From an uncultured Brachyspira sp. (GTDB lineage Bacteria > Spirochaetota > Brachyspiria > Brachyspirales > Brachyspiraceae), in contig NZ_CASEGO010000141.1 of NCBI RefSeq assembly GCF_949287625.1, forward strand, positions 1 to 5,617: a DNA stretch of 5,617 nucleotides, given 5' to 3'. A model generated the notes under the pieces. The model saw only the letters and a list, made by a program, of their open reading frames with translations, made no database searches and was not told the origin of the DNA. This document shows, piece by piece, positions 1-5,617 of the stretch. Positions within the stretch are counted from its first letter, which is position 1, and each line of letters begins with the position of its first letter. The translations under genes were made by a program, and so were the position numbers.

Positions 1-466
1 CAATATTATCTATTAATGGTGTAATACTCCAGTAACTTTTACCTTTTTTTACTTTTGGATATTTATTATATAAGCTATAAATCCATACTTTTATGCCTTT
101 TAAAAATTCATCCTTTAAACCTTTTGTATATGGTATAAATTTTTTACCACCACTTGTGCCACTTGTAAGTTCAAATAATAATATATCATCACTTGTTAAT
201 ATGTTTTTACTGCCATTTTTCATCTCTTCTATATATGGAAGATAATCATCATATTCTGATAGTGGCACAGATAAAGAATACTCTTCCCGTGATGAGATAT
301 TTGCAAAATTATGTTCTATGCCATATTTACATAATTTATTTTTTTTAAGTATATTTAAAAGAATTCCCTGTTGTACATTGTATATGTTACTGCCAGCACT
401 TAAATATTTATAGTAATCTTTTTTATAAAGCAGCATTAGGATATTATTTAATAATAAATTAATCAT
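1..466 (-). CDS. GH3-family acyl-acid amido synthetase, N-terminal part (runs off left edge)
   Basis: Reading the minus strand from the ATG at 466-464 gives 155 open codons to the window edge, so the gene is partial only because the window ends. GH3 enzymes belong to the adenylate-forming superfamily: they activate a carboxylic acid with ATP and usually join it to an amine. The ATP-binding motif I is clear at residues 98-109 (FELTSGTSGGKK, followed by FIPYT). Other family-like stretches are VPLSEYDDYLPYI (67-79), with ILTSDDI soon after, and SYWSITP (144-150). Motif I near residue 100 fits a normal N-terminus. The ATG shares ATGA with the stop of the upstream 93-codon gene, which suggests translational coupling. 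M11 is a possible alternative start. The real substrate cannot be told. The GH3 family call is firm; the role, perhaps in lipid or secondary metabolism, is open. Confidence 0.87.
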   Translation of the reverse strand, partial: MINLLLNNILMLLYKKDYYKYLSAGSNIYNVQQGILLNILKKNKLCKYGIEHNFANISSREEYSLSVPLSEYDDYLPYIEEMKNGSKNILTSDDILLFELTSGTSGGKKFIPYTKGLKDEFLKGIKVWIYSLYNKYPKVKKGKSYWSITPLIDNI

Positions 467-744
467 TTTTTACCAAACAATATAGGCTTTGCTTTTTCTT
501 TTAAGTTTTCAAGCCGCAGTTCTGTAATACATACCATATCGTTACCATTAATATAATCAGGGTTTGACTGGCTGAAAAATTTAATATCTAAATCCTGCAA
601 CTTATCATCAGTTATATCTGCAACTCCCTTTTTTAATTTATCTTTTATGCTTTTATATTCAATAATACCATTTGTTTTATTATATTCATCTTTATAAAAA
701 ACTTCCCCAAATCTATCTGCAATTTGTTTTATTTCTGGTGGCAT
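463..744 (-). CDS. Unrecognised 93-residue protein upstream of GH3
   Basis: I do not recognise this family. The product is 93 residues, hydrophilic and rich in Lys, Asp and Asn, with no signal peptide, membrane segment or cysteine cluster (one Cys, in the stretch NGNDMVCITEL). The ATG at 744-742 has only a weak ribosome site (ACAGG at 755-751, 6 bases away). Its TGA overlaps the ATG of the GH3 gene by 4 bp, so the two are probably co-transcribed and may work together. The frame stays open for 12 more codons upstream (780-745), reading FLIVFYPTYRYD, which looks protein-like but has no start codon and follows a TAG at 783-781. The gene may therefore be the C-terminal remnant of a longer protein, not a complete small one. 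The overlap with GH3 is the best evidence that it is, or was, a real gene. Confidence 0.6.
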   Translation of the reverse strand: MPPEIKQIADRFGEVFYKDEYNKTNGIIEYKSIKDKLKKGVADITDDKLQDLDIKFFSQSNPDYINGNDMVCITELRLENLKEKAKPILFGKK

Positions 745-788
745 ATCATACCTGTATGTTGGATAAAAACTATTAAAAAACTATTATT

Positions 789-793
789 AGGAG
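789..793 (+). promoter_or_regulatory. Ribosome binding site of purH
   Basis: AGGAG lies 8 bases before the ATG at 802. It decides the start: the frame is open 26 codons further up to an ATG at 724, but that extension has no ribosome site, is not PurH-like, and overlaps the start of the divergent minus-strand gene. Confidence 0.85.
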
Positions 794-801
794 TTGCAGT
801 A

Positions 802-2331
802 ATGATTAAAAGAGCATTGATATCCGTATTTTATAAAGACGGAATATTAGAGTTTGCTAAGTTTTTAGCTTCAAAAAATGTGGAAATAGTTTCTACTGGA
901 GGAACTTATAAATATTTAAAAGAGAACGGTATAAATGTTATAGAAGTTGCTGAAGTTACTGGTGCTAAAGAAATGCTTGACGGCAGAGTAAAAACTTTAG
1001 ACCCTAAAATACATGGAGCAATACTTGCTATAAGAGATAATCCTACTCATATGGAAACTATTAAAGAGAGAGGAATAACTCCTATTGATATGGTAATAGT
1101 TAATCTTTATCCTTTCTTTGAAAAGGTACAAGATGACAGTTTGAAATTTGAGGAAAAAATAGAGTTTATAGATATAGGCGGACCTACAATGCTTCGTTCT
1201 GCTGCTAAGTCTTTTAAAGATGTTGTTGTTATAAGCGATGTTAAAGATTATGATTTGGTAAAAAACGAAATGGAAAAAGGCGAGGTGAGTTTTGAGACTA
1301 AAAAATATTTAGCTTCTAAAGTATTTAATTTAACTTCTGCTTATGATGCTGCAGTGTCTGAGTTTATGTTTAATTCATTGGAAAGTAAAGAAGATAAAAA
1401 ACTTAATTATTTGAATATGTCTTATAGATTGCAGGAGAAATTAAGATACGGAGAGAATCCTCATCAAGGAGCAAGCTACTATGTATCAACTACAGATAAA
1501 GGCTCTATGAAAGATTTTGAACAGTTAAATGGTAAAGAACTTTCATTTAATAATATTAGAGATATGGATATAGCTTTAAAAATAGTACTTGAATTTGATG
1601 AAGCTAAAAATGAATATGCATGTTCAGCAATAAAACATTCTACTCCTTGCGGTGCAGCTTTGGGCAGCAATGTACTTGAGGCTTATACTAGAACTTACAA
1701 CTGTGATCCTACTTCTATATTCGGAGGCATTGTTGCCTTTAATAGTACAGTAGATGAAGCAACAGCAAAAGAACTTGTTAAAATATTTTTGGAAATTGTT
1801 ATTGCTAAAGACTTTACTAAAGAGGCTTTGGAAGTATTAAAAACAAAAAATAATTTAAGAGTTATAAAATACAAAACTAACACAAGCGATAAAATTAATC
1901 TTGTAAAAGTGGACGGAGGATTACTTGTTCAAGATGAGGACAGTGTTTTAGCAGAAGATTATAAAGTTGTAACTGAGAAAAAACCTACTGAAGAAGAAAT
2001 GAAAAATCTAATATTCGGAATGAAAGTTGTAAAATATGCTAAATCAAATGCTATAGTAGTAATAAAAGACTTTATGGCTAAAGGTATAGGAAGCGGACAG
2101 ACTAATAGAATATGGGCATGCGAAGATGCTTTAGAACGTGCTGGAGACGGAGTTGTAATGGCGTCTGATGCTTTCTTCCCATTCAGAGATGTTGTTGATG
2201 CTTGTGCTAAATATAATATTAAGGCTATAATTCAGCCCGGCGGATCTATTAGAGATAAAGAATCAATAGAAGCCTGCAATGAACATGGCATAGCTATGGT
2301 ATTTACTGGTATAAGACATTTTAAACATTAA
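802..2331 (+). CDS. purH: Bifunctional AICAR formyltransferase / IMP cyclohydrolase
   Basis: PurH carries out the last two steps of IMP synthesis in the cytoplasm: formylation of AICAR with 10-formyl-tetrahydrofolate, then ring closure of FAICAR. The 509-residue length is normal. The N-terminal cyclohydrolase domain (about 1-195) shows STGGT (31-35), GRVKTLDPKIHG (61-72) and IGGPTMLR (125-132). The C-terminal transformylase shows LRYGENPHQ (214-222), the catalytic Lys278-His279 pair in KHSTPCG, DPTSIFGG (302-309), KYAKSNA (411-417), GSGQTNR (430-436), ASDAFFPF (454-461) and QPGGSIRD (478-485). Both active sites look intact. Small oddities are SVFYKDG where SVSDKTG is usual, and LDPKIHG where LHPKIHG is usual. 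The gene stands alone, with a terminator 29 bp downstream and no other pur gene in view. I found no convincing promoter or purine riboswitch in the 57-bp gap upstream. Confidence 0.98.
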   Translation: MIKRALISVFYKDGILEFAKFLASKNVEIVSTGGTYKYLKENGINVIEVAEVTGAKEMLDGRVKTLDPKIHGAILAIRDNPTHMETIKERGITPIDMVIVNLYPFFEKVQDDSLKFEEKIEFIDIGGPTMLRSAAKSFKDVVVISDVKDYDLVKNEMEKGEVSFETKKYLASKVFNLTSAYDAAVSEFMFNSLESKEDKKLNYLNMSYRLQEKLRYGENPHQGASYYVSTTDKGSMKDFEQLNGKELSFNNIRDMDIALKIVLEFDEAKNEYACSAIKHSTPCGAALGSNVLEAYTRTYNCDPTSIFGGIVAFNSTVDEATAKELVKIFLEIVIAKDFTKEALEVLKTKNNLRVIKYKTNTSDKINLVKVDGGLLVQDEDSVLAEDYKVVTEKKPTEEEMKNLIFGMKVVKYAKSNAIVVIKDFMAKGIGSGQTNRIWACEDALERAGDGVVMASDAFFPFRDVVDACAKYNIKAIIQPGGSIRDKESIEACNEHGIAMVFTGIRHFKH

Positions 2332-2359
2332 TTAATTTTTTATAATTATAAACATTATA

Positions 2360-2390
2360 GTGAAGTTAATTTTATTAGCTTCACTTTTTT
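2360..2390 (+). terminator. Rho-independent terminator after purH
   Basis: GTGAAGTTAA (2360-2369) pairs with TTAGCTTCAC (2375-2384), counting one G-U pair, around a 5-base loop, and six T follow (2385-2390). This ends the purH transcript and separates it from the next gene. Confidence 0.9.
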
Positions 2391-2409
2391 ATTAATATAG
2401 TGTTTTTAT

Positions 2410-2413
2410 AGGA
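2410..2413 (+). promoter_or_regulatory. Ribosome binding site of the DUF285-DUF4132 gene
   Basis: AGGA lies 6 bases before the ATG at 2420 and supports that start. A promoter is expected between the terminator and this site. TATAGT at 2396-2401 could be a -10 box, but no good -35 box sits at the right distance, so I do not call it. Confidence 0.65.
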
Positions 2414-2419
2414 TTTACT

Positions 2420-4672
2420 ATGCATAAAAAATTTAAACCGAATAATACAAAAGAATTAAAACAATTAGTTGATAATGAAAGCGTCAATTTAAATGATATT
2501 GATACAAGCCTTATCACTAATATGTCAGATTTATTTAAATGCTCTTCAAGAAAAAATTATGATGGAATTGAAAATTGGGATACTTCAAATGTAGAAAATA
2601 TGCATGGTTTATTTTCATTTAATAGTTATTTTAATAATGATATAAGTAAATGGAATGTTTCAAAAGTAAAAATTATGTCTAAGATGTTTCATTTTGCTTT
2701 ATGTTTTAATCAGCCTTTGAATGAGTGGAATGTAGGCAATGCTGAAAGTATGAATATGATGTTTCACTCTGCCAAAGAGTTTAATCAAAGTTTGGATAAA
2801 TGGAATGTATCTAAAGTAAGAGATATGAGGGGAATGTTTGCTGATACATTGAAGTTTAATCAGGATATTAATAATTGGAATGTAGGCAATGTAAAAGAAA
2901 TGGATAATATGTTTAATGGTGCTTTGTCTTTTAATCATAATTTAAATAAATGGAATGTTTCAAAAGTAGAAAGTATGAATAAAATGTTTGCTGGAACTCA
3001 TGCATTTAATCAGGATTTAAATTCTTGGGATATGAAAAACCTTCATTCTATGACTTCTATGTTTGAAAATTCATTTATGTATAAAAATAATAAAATTTCA
3101 TTGAAGTTTAAAATTTACTCATTCTGTTTAGAAAATAATAATAATTTAGAATATGTTTTATCAGAACTTTTAAAAGATTATGATATTAATGATATATATT
3201 ACAGCATTAATACAAGCAGAAATAAAAAAATAATGCTTTTTCGTAAAAAATTAGAAAATGATTATTATGATGAATTAAAAGGAATTTCTAACGATTTTAA
3301 GGCTATAGAAGAAGCAGAGAATTATATAGAAAATAATTACAATGAAAAAGATGAAAATAAAGTAAAATTTATAGATAATTTAAATATTGGCGATATATTT
3401 ACTAAAGATAAAACAAAAATAGTCAGTATAAAAGTTATTAAATATATATACTTGTCTTATTTAGCATTAAAGAGAGATTTTTTTAAAATAATACTTACAG
3501 ATAATATCATTAATTTACTTGACAGAAAATCTTTTATAGAAGCTGTTAGAAAAATATATATATCATCTAAAAAAGAAACTTCAGCCATAATCTACGGTAT
3601 TTATGGAGGAGATGAGGCATTAAAAGAGATATACAGTAATGAAAAATATTCTAAGCTTCTGCTTATAATATTATCATTTCATAAAGAAAGTGATTATGCT
3701 ATGAATTTAATATGCAATGTATTTAGATGCAATGAAAGAGAAGATATACAAAAAATGGCAGATGATATATTGCATGATGCTGCTTTGATGAGAAATATAA
3801 GCGAAGATGAACTAATATTTAAAACTATACCTAATTTCGGATTTGATAAAAATGGAGATAAAATTTTAGAAGATAATAAATATAAATTAATTATTAAAGA
3901 TAATGAGGCGGAGCTTTTTGATATTGAAAAAAATAAAATATTAAAATCATATACAAAAAATATGCATTGCGATTTGAAAGAAAAAATAAAATATCTTAAA
4001 AAAGAAATTTCATTTACTATAAAGAATCAGAATTTTAATTTGATAAAACTTTTAATGAGCGGTAAAAAATATAGTTATAGTTTTTTCAAAGAAATATTTA
4101 TTGATAATATTATAATGAATAGATTTGCTGTAAGTTTAGTATGGAATATGCATAGTAAAAATAATATATATACTTTTAGATATTGTAATGACGGAAGTTA
4201 CAGCGATGAAAATGATGAGAGTATTGAAATTGATGAAAATAGTTATATTAGTTTGGCAAGTCCTTCAGAGATGCCAAAAGAAATTGTATCAAAATGGAAA
4301 AATCAGCTAAATGATTATGAATTGGCTCAGCCTATAATGCAGTTTAGCACTATCAATATAGATAATATAGATGAAGCTCTTAATAAATTAAAAACTATAG
4401 AAATAAATTATGGTCTTTTAAAAAGTTTTGTTCATAAATATGAAATGAAAAGGCATTTCCTTAATACAAATACAATAAATAAATATTCTTTTTATGACTC
4501 TATAAGCAGACAATGTTTTTATGTTGATACTAATATATCATATTATGCTCAAAGCAATGATTCTGTAGTTATCAAGCCAAATTTTGCGGGGCATGATAAT
4601 TCTGAAGTAAGTAAAAGATTTATTTATACTTGGCTTACATTTTTAATATGGGAGTTAAAATATATTTTTTAA
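2420..4672 (+). CDS. DUF285 (BspA-type) repeat protein with C-terminal DUF4132/MolR-like region
   Basis: The product is 750 residues. Residues 1-52 are a hydrophilic lead-in with no signal peptide or lipobox, ending in a degenerate repeat (IDTSLITNMSDLF). Residues 53-227 hold seven 25-residue repeats with Trp at 53, 78, 103, 128, 153, 178 and 203 and the pattern WNVSKV-x2-M-x2-MF-x5-FNQ-x-L. Residues about 228-460 look like helical repeats. Residues about 463-642 match my memory of DUF4132 (MolR/YehI type): DELIFKTIPNFGFDKNGDK, LLMSGKKYSYSFFKEIF, FAVSLVWNMH, then LASPSEMP and a stretch with W626 and NDYELAQPIMQF. No catalytic motif is visible. The function is unknown. I infer a cytoplasmic protein in which the repeats bind a partner. 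The C-terminal 18 residues are aromatic and hydrophobic. It is probably transcribed alone. Automatic labels such as 'surface protein' would rest on the repeats only. Confidence 0.9.
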   Translation: MHKKFKPNNTKELKQLVDNESVNLNDIDTSLITNMSDLFKCSSRKNYDGIENWDTSNVENMHGLFSFNSYFNNDISKWNVSKVKIMSKMFHFALCFNQPLNEWNVGNAESMNMMFHSAKEFNQSLDKWNVSKVRDMRGMFADTLKFNQDINNWNVGNVKEMDNMFNGALSFNHNLNKWNVSKVESMNKMFAGTHAFNQDLNSWDMKNLHSMTSMFENSFMYKNNKISLKFKIYSFCLENNNNLEYVLSELLKDYDINDIYYSINTSRNKKIMLFRKKLENDYYDELKGISNDFKAIEEAENYIENNYNEKDENKVKFIDNLNIGDIFTKDKTKIVSIKVIKYIYLSYLALKRDFFKIILTDNIINLLDRKSFIEAVRKIYISSKKETSAIIYGIYGGDEALKEIYSNEKYSKLLLIILSFHKESDYAMNLICNVFRCNEREDIQKMADDILHDAALMRNISEDELIFKTIPNFGFDKNGDKILEDNKYKLIIKDNEAELFDIEKNKILKSYTKNMHCDLKEKIKYLKKEISFTIKNQNFNLIKLLMSGKKYSYSFFKEIFIDNIIMNRFAVSLVWNMHSKNNIYTFRYCNDGSYSDENDESIEIDENSYISLASPSEMPKEIVSKWKNQLNDYELAQPIMQFSTINIDNIDEALNKLKTIEINYGLLKSFVHKYEMKRHFLNTNTINKYSFYDSISRQCFYVDTNISYYAQSNDSVVIKPNFAGHDNSEVSKRFIYTWLTFLIWELKYIF
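2576..3100 (+). repeat. Seven in-frame 75-bp repeats (DUF285 array)
   Basis: Tandem coding repeats start at each Trp codon: 2576, 2651, 2726, 2801, 2876, 2951 and 3026, exactly 75 bp apart with no indel. Copies 2, 4 and 6 read WNVSKV and copies 3 and 5 read WNVGN, so a 150-bp higher-order unit is visible. The 21 bases at 2648-2668 recur exactly at 2948-2968, and TGGAATGTAGGCAATG at 2726 recurs at 2876. The last copy has diverged. Confidence 0.92.
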
Positions 4673-4695
4673 TAAATTTTCTATTTTAGGATATG

Positions 4696-5106
4696 TTATT
4701 TTAACACCGATGAAAGCTGAAAATATCCAGCCCCTCTAAGATTATTAATATTAGTAAAACCCAATTTATACATACGCATAGAAGCCATACCTGAACGGCT
4801 GCCGCTTGCACAGTATACTATATATTCTTTATTTTTATCTAGTTTAGACATTTTCTCGTTAAATTTGCTGTCGTCTAATGGTATATTTATACTGTTTTTT
4901 ATATATCCGCTTTGCTGAACTTCTGCGTAGCTTCTTACGTCTATTAGACCTATGTTTTTATTATTTTTGTATAATGATGCGGCTTCATTTATATTGATAT
5001 TTTTAAACTTACCATTACTCATTATATTAAATATAATTTTTCTCACTAAACTTAATACTATAAATGTTATTATTAATCCTATTATTAAAGTTAAAGTATT
5101 ATTCAT
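4696..5106 (-). CDS. Membrane-anchored single-domain rhodanese (sulfurtransferase)
   Basis: The product is 136 residues from the ATG at 5106-5104, chosen because AGGGGG (5118-5113) lies 6 bases upstream. An in-frame ATG at 5160 adds 18 residues but lies at the -35 box, so it should not be transcribed. Residues 4-20 form one membrane helix followed by Arg22 and Lys23, which suggests the rhodanese domain faces the cytoplasm. The domain (about 34-136) shows LIDVRS (54-59), GYIKNSINIP (67-76) and the active loop CASGSRS with Cys99, the residue that carries the persulfide. Rhodaneses move sulfane sulfur between thiosulfate, persulfides or protein thiols; the partner here is unknown. The end reads NLRGAGYFQ where many relatives have a GG-x2-W type ending. 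It is convergent with the DUF4132 gene (23-bp gap), and no terminator hairpin is evident between them. Confidence 0.9.
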   Translation of the reverse strand: MNNTLTLIIGLIITFIVLSLVRKIIFNIMSNGKFKNININEAASLYKNNKNIGLIDVRSYAEVQQSGYIKNSINIPLDDSKFNEKMSKLDKNKEYIVYCASGSRSGMASMRMYKLGFTNINNLRGAGYFQLSSVLK

Positions 5107-5114
5107 TATATACC

Positions 5115-5147
5115 CCCTGTATGTATAAATTATTATAACATACAGGG
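5115..5147. repeat. Inverted repeat around the rhodanese -10 box (likely operator)
   Basis: CCCTGTATGT (5115-5124) and ACATACAGGG (5138-5147) are perfect 10-bp inverted arms separated by 13 bases. The arms are 23 bp apart centre to centre, about two helical turns, so a dimer could bind one DNA face. The -10 box fills the spacer and one arm covers the ribosome site. Because transcription should start near 5125, only one arm enters the mRNA, so this reads as a DNA operator and not an RNA hairpin. The regulator is not in the window. Confidence 0.7.
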
Positions 5148-5160
5148 AAGTAAATTTCAA
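5132..5160 (-). promoter_or_regulatory. Sigma-70 promoter of the rhodanese gene
   Basis: On the minus strand, TTGAAA (5160-5155), a 17-base spacer, then TATAAT (5137-5132) preceded by TGT, which makes an extended -10. Transcription should start near 5125, about 20 bases before the ATG and just upstream of AGGGGG. AT-rich sequence beyond the -35 box (5161-5190) could act as an UP element. Confidence 0.8.
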
Positions 5161-5171
5161 TTAATTAATTT

Positions 5172-5189
5172 AATTTATTTAAATAAATT
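5172..5189. repeat. 18-bp perfect AT palindrome
   Basis: AATTTATTTAAATAAATT is its own reverse complement. It lies just past the stop of the tenA remnant. It is all A and T with no loop and no T-run after it, so it is a weak terminator candidate at best. It may only reflect base composition. Confidence 0.4.
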
Positions 5190-5537
5190 TCACACATTAT
5201 AAAAATCTTCTAAATGATAAGCATCATTCCAAAATCTGTATTCCCAAACAAATGCTGTATCAAAAGAAACTATCATTTTTTCTTTAACATAATTGGAAGC
5301 ATTATTATATAAATCATCAATGATTTTAATCATATTTTCTGTTGATTTTGAGAACTCTTCATCAGCATAAGCGTCAATCCAGTTTTTATATGGATTATTT
5401 TCAATTTTTGCATTTTCTTTTATGTGTTTTCCTACTTCATTATATATCCAAAAGCATGGAAGTATAGAAGCAGCTGCTGCCTCAAATGCCTCAGTATGAG
5501 ATGTATTAATTAGAAAACTAGTATATACTGAAAATTT
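5190..5537 (-). pseudogene. tenA: TenA-family (thiaminase II) remnant, N-terminal half missing
   Basis: The minus strand is open for 115 codons up to the TGA at 5192-5190 and matches the C-terminal half of TenA, an aminopyrimidine aminohydrolase/thiaminase II used in thiamine salvage. Visible are YTSFLINTSHTEAFE (5-19), LPCFWIYNEVG (26-36) with the nucleophile Cys28, NPYKNWIDAYADEEF (48-62) and WEYRFWNDAY (98-107) with the conserved Glu99. Full-length TenA is about 220-235 residues, so roughly 105 N-terminal residues are missing, including the conserved active-site Asp. The frame is closed by TAA at 5540-5538 and has no ATG, GTG or TTG before Met69. Neighbouring frames upstream give only about 9 open codons, so a simple frameshift does not restore it. 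The break lies beside the promoter of the divergent right-edge gene. No TPP riboswitch is seen. Sequencing error is an unlikely explanation because the upstream half is absent altogether. Confidence 0.85.
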
Positions 5538-5543
5538 TTAAGT

Positions 5544-5571
5544 TTGTCAATTTTTTAATTTATGGTATAAT
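5544..5571 (+). promoter_or_regulatory. Sigma-70 promoter for the right-edge gene
   Basis: TTGTCA (5544-5549), a 16-base spacer, then TATAAT (5566-5571) preceded by TGG, an extended -10. Transcription should start about 5577-5579. Confidence 0.75.
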
Positions 5572-5577
5572 CAAAAT

Positions 5578-5617
5578 ATGGATTTTAATTTAACAGACGA
5601 AGAAATAAAATTTTTGA
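5578..5617 (+). CDS. Start of an unidentified gene (runs off right edge)
   Basis: From the ATG at 5578, 13 codons (MDFNLTDEEIKFL) are open to the edge. No ribosome site precedes this ATG, and the promoter places the transcript start on it, so translation would be leaderless. The real start could instead lie beyond the window. MDFNLT recalls the opening of some acyl-CoA dehydrogenases, but 13 residues are too few to assign a family. The gene is divergent from the tenA remnant. Confidence 0.5.
   Translation, partial: MDFNLTDEEIKFL

Noticed and set aside
759..787. TTGGAT-N17-TATTAT as a purH promoter
   Set aside because: Transcription would start at about 794, inside or just past the ribosome site, so the mRNA would lack it. 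The match is probably due to AT-rich sequence.
724..801. Longer purH start at 724 (26 extra residues)
   Set aside because: No ribosome site, not similar to PurH, and overlaps the divergent gene; AGGAG at 789-793 fits the ATG at 802.
1479..1883. Minus-strand open frames of 62-63 codons inside purH
   Set aside because: They lie antisense to a confirmed gene, have no ribosome site, and show no recognisable protein pattern.
2699..2938. Minus-strand 79-codon open frame across the repeat array
   Set aside because: It is the antisense shadow of the DUF285 repeats; its own periodicity just mirrors theirs.
2576..3100. CRISPR array or non-coding tandem repeat
   Set aside because: The 75-bp period is in frame, keeps Trp, Met-Phe and Phe-Asn-Gln positions, and has no repeat-spacer structure.
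5107..5118. TACCCCC as a CsoR/CstR-type operator half
   Set aside because: Only one half is present, and the run of G on the minus strand is already explained as the ribosome site.
5107..5160. 18-residue N-terminal extension of the rhodanese from the ATG at 5160
   Set aside because: That ATG lies at the -35 box, upstream of the predicted transcript start; the ATG at 5106 has AGGGGG 6 bases away.
5172..5189. AT palindrome as the tenA terminator
   Set aside because: No GC in the stem, no loop and no following T-run; composition alone can give it.
5578..5617. Acyl-CoA dehydrogenase start (MDFNLT)
   Set aside because: Thirteen residues of common type are not enough to name a family.

Overview
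This AT-rich window looks like a piece of a spirochaete chromosome, most likely Brachyspira. That is an inference from the very low GC content and from a DUF285 (BspA-type) 25-residue repeat protein of the kind that is abundant in that genus. No phylogenetic marker was tested. No tRNA, rRNA, CRISPR array, insertion sequence or phage gene is visible.

Layout from left to right. (1) Positions 1-466, minus strand: the first 155 codons of a GH3-family acyl-acid amido synthetase, which runs off the left edge. A 93-residue protein I do not recognise (463-744, minus) lies upstream and overlaps its start by 4 bp. (2) Positions 802-2331, plus strand: a complete purH, the bifunctional enzyme of the last two steps of IMP synthesis, followed by a clear Rho-independent terminator (2360-2390). 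(3) Positions 2420-4672, plus strand: a 750-residue protein with seven exact 25-residue DUF285 repeats at the N-terminus and a DUF4132/MolR-like C-terminal region, with no signal peptide. (4) Positions 4696-5106, minus strand: a membrane-anchored single-domain rhodanese, convergent with the previous gene. It has a good sigma-70 promoter whose -10 box sits inside a 10-bp-arm inverted repeat, a likely operator. (5) Positions 5190-5537, minus strand: the C-terminal half of a TenA (thiaminase II) protein with no start codon, so a 5'-truncated remnant. (6) Positions 5544-5617, plus strand: a divergent promoter and the first 13 codons of a gene leaving the right edge, with the predicted transcription start falling on the ATG.

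The genes do not form one pathway. purH is a housekeeping gene transcribed alone. The flanks look like reshuffled accessory material: a broken tenA, a possible gene remnant in front of GH3, and an internally duplicating repeat protein. The two points most worth a second look are the repeat-DUF4132 fusion, which should be intracellular despite the 'surface protein' label often given to DUF285 proteins, and the operator-like palindrome at the rhodanese promoter.
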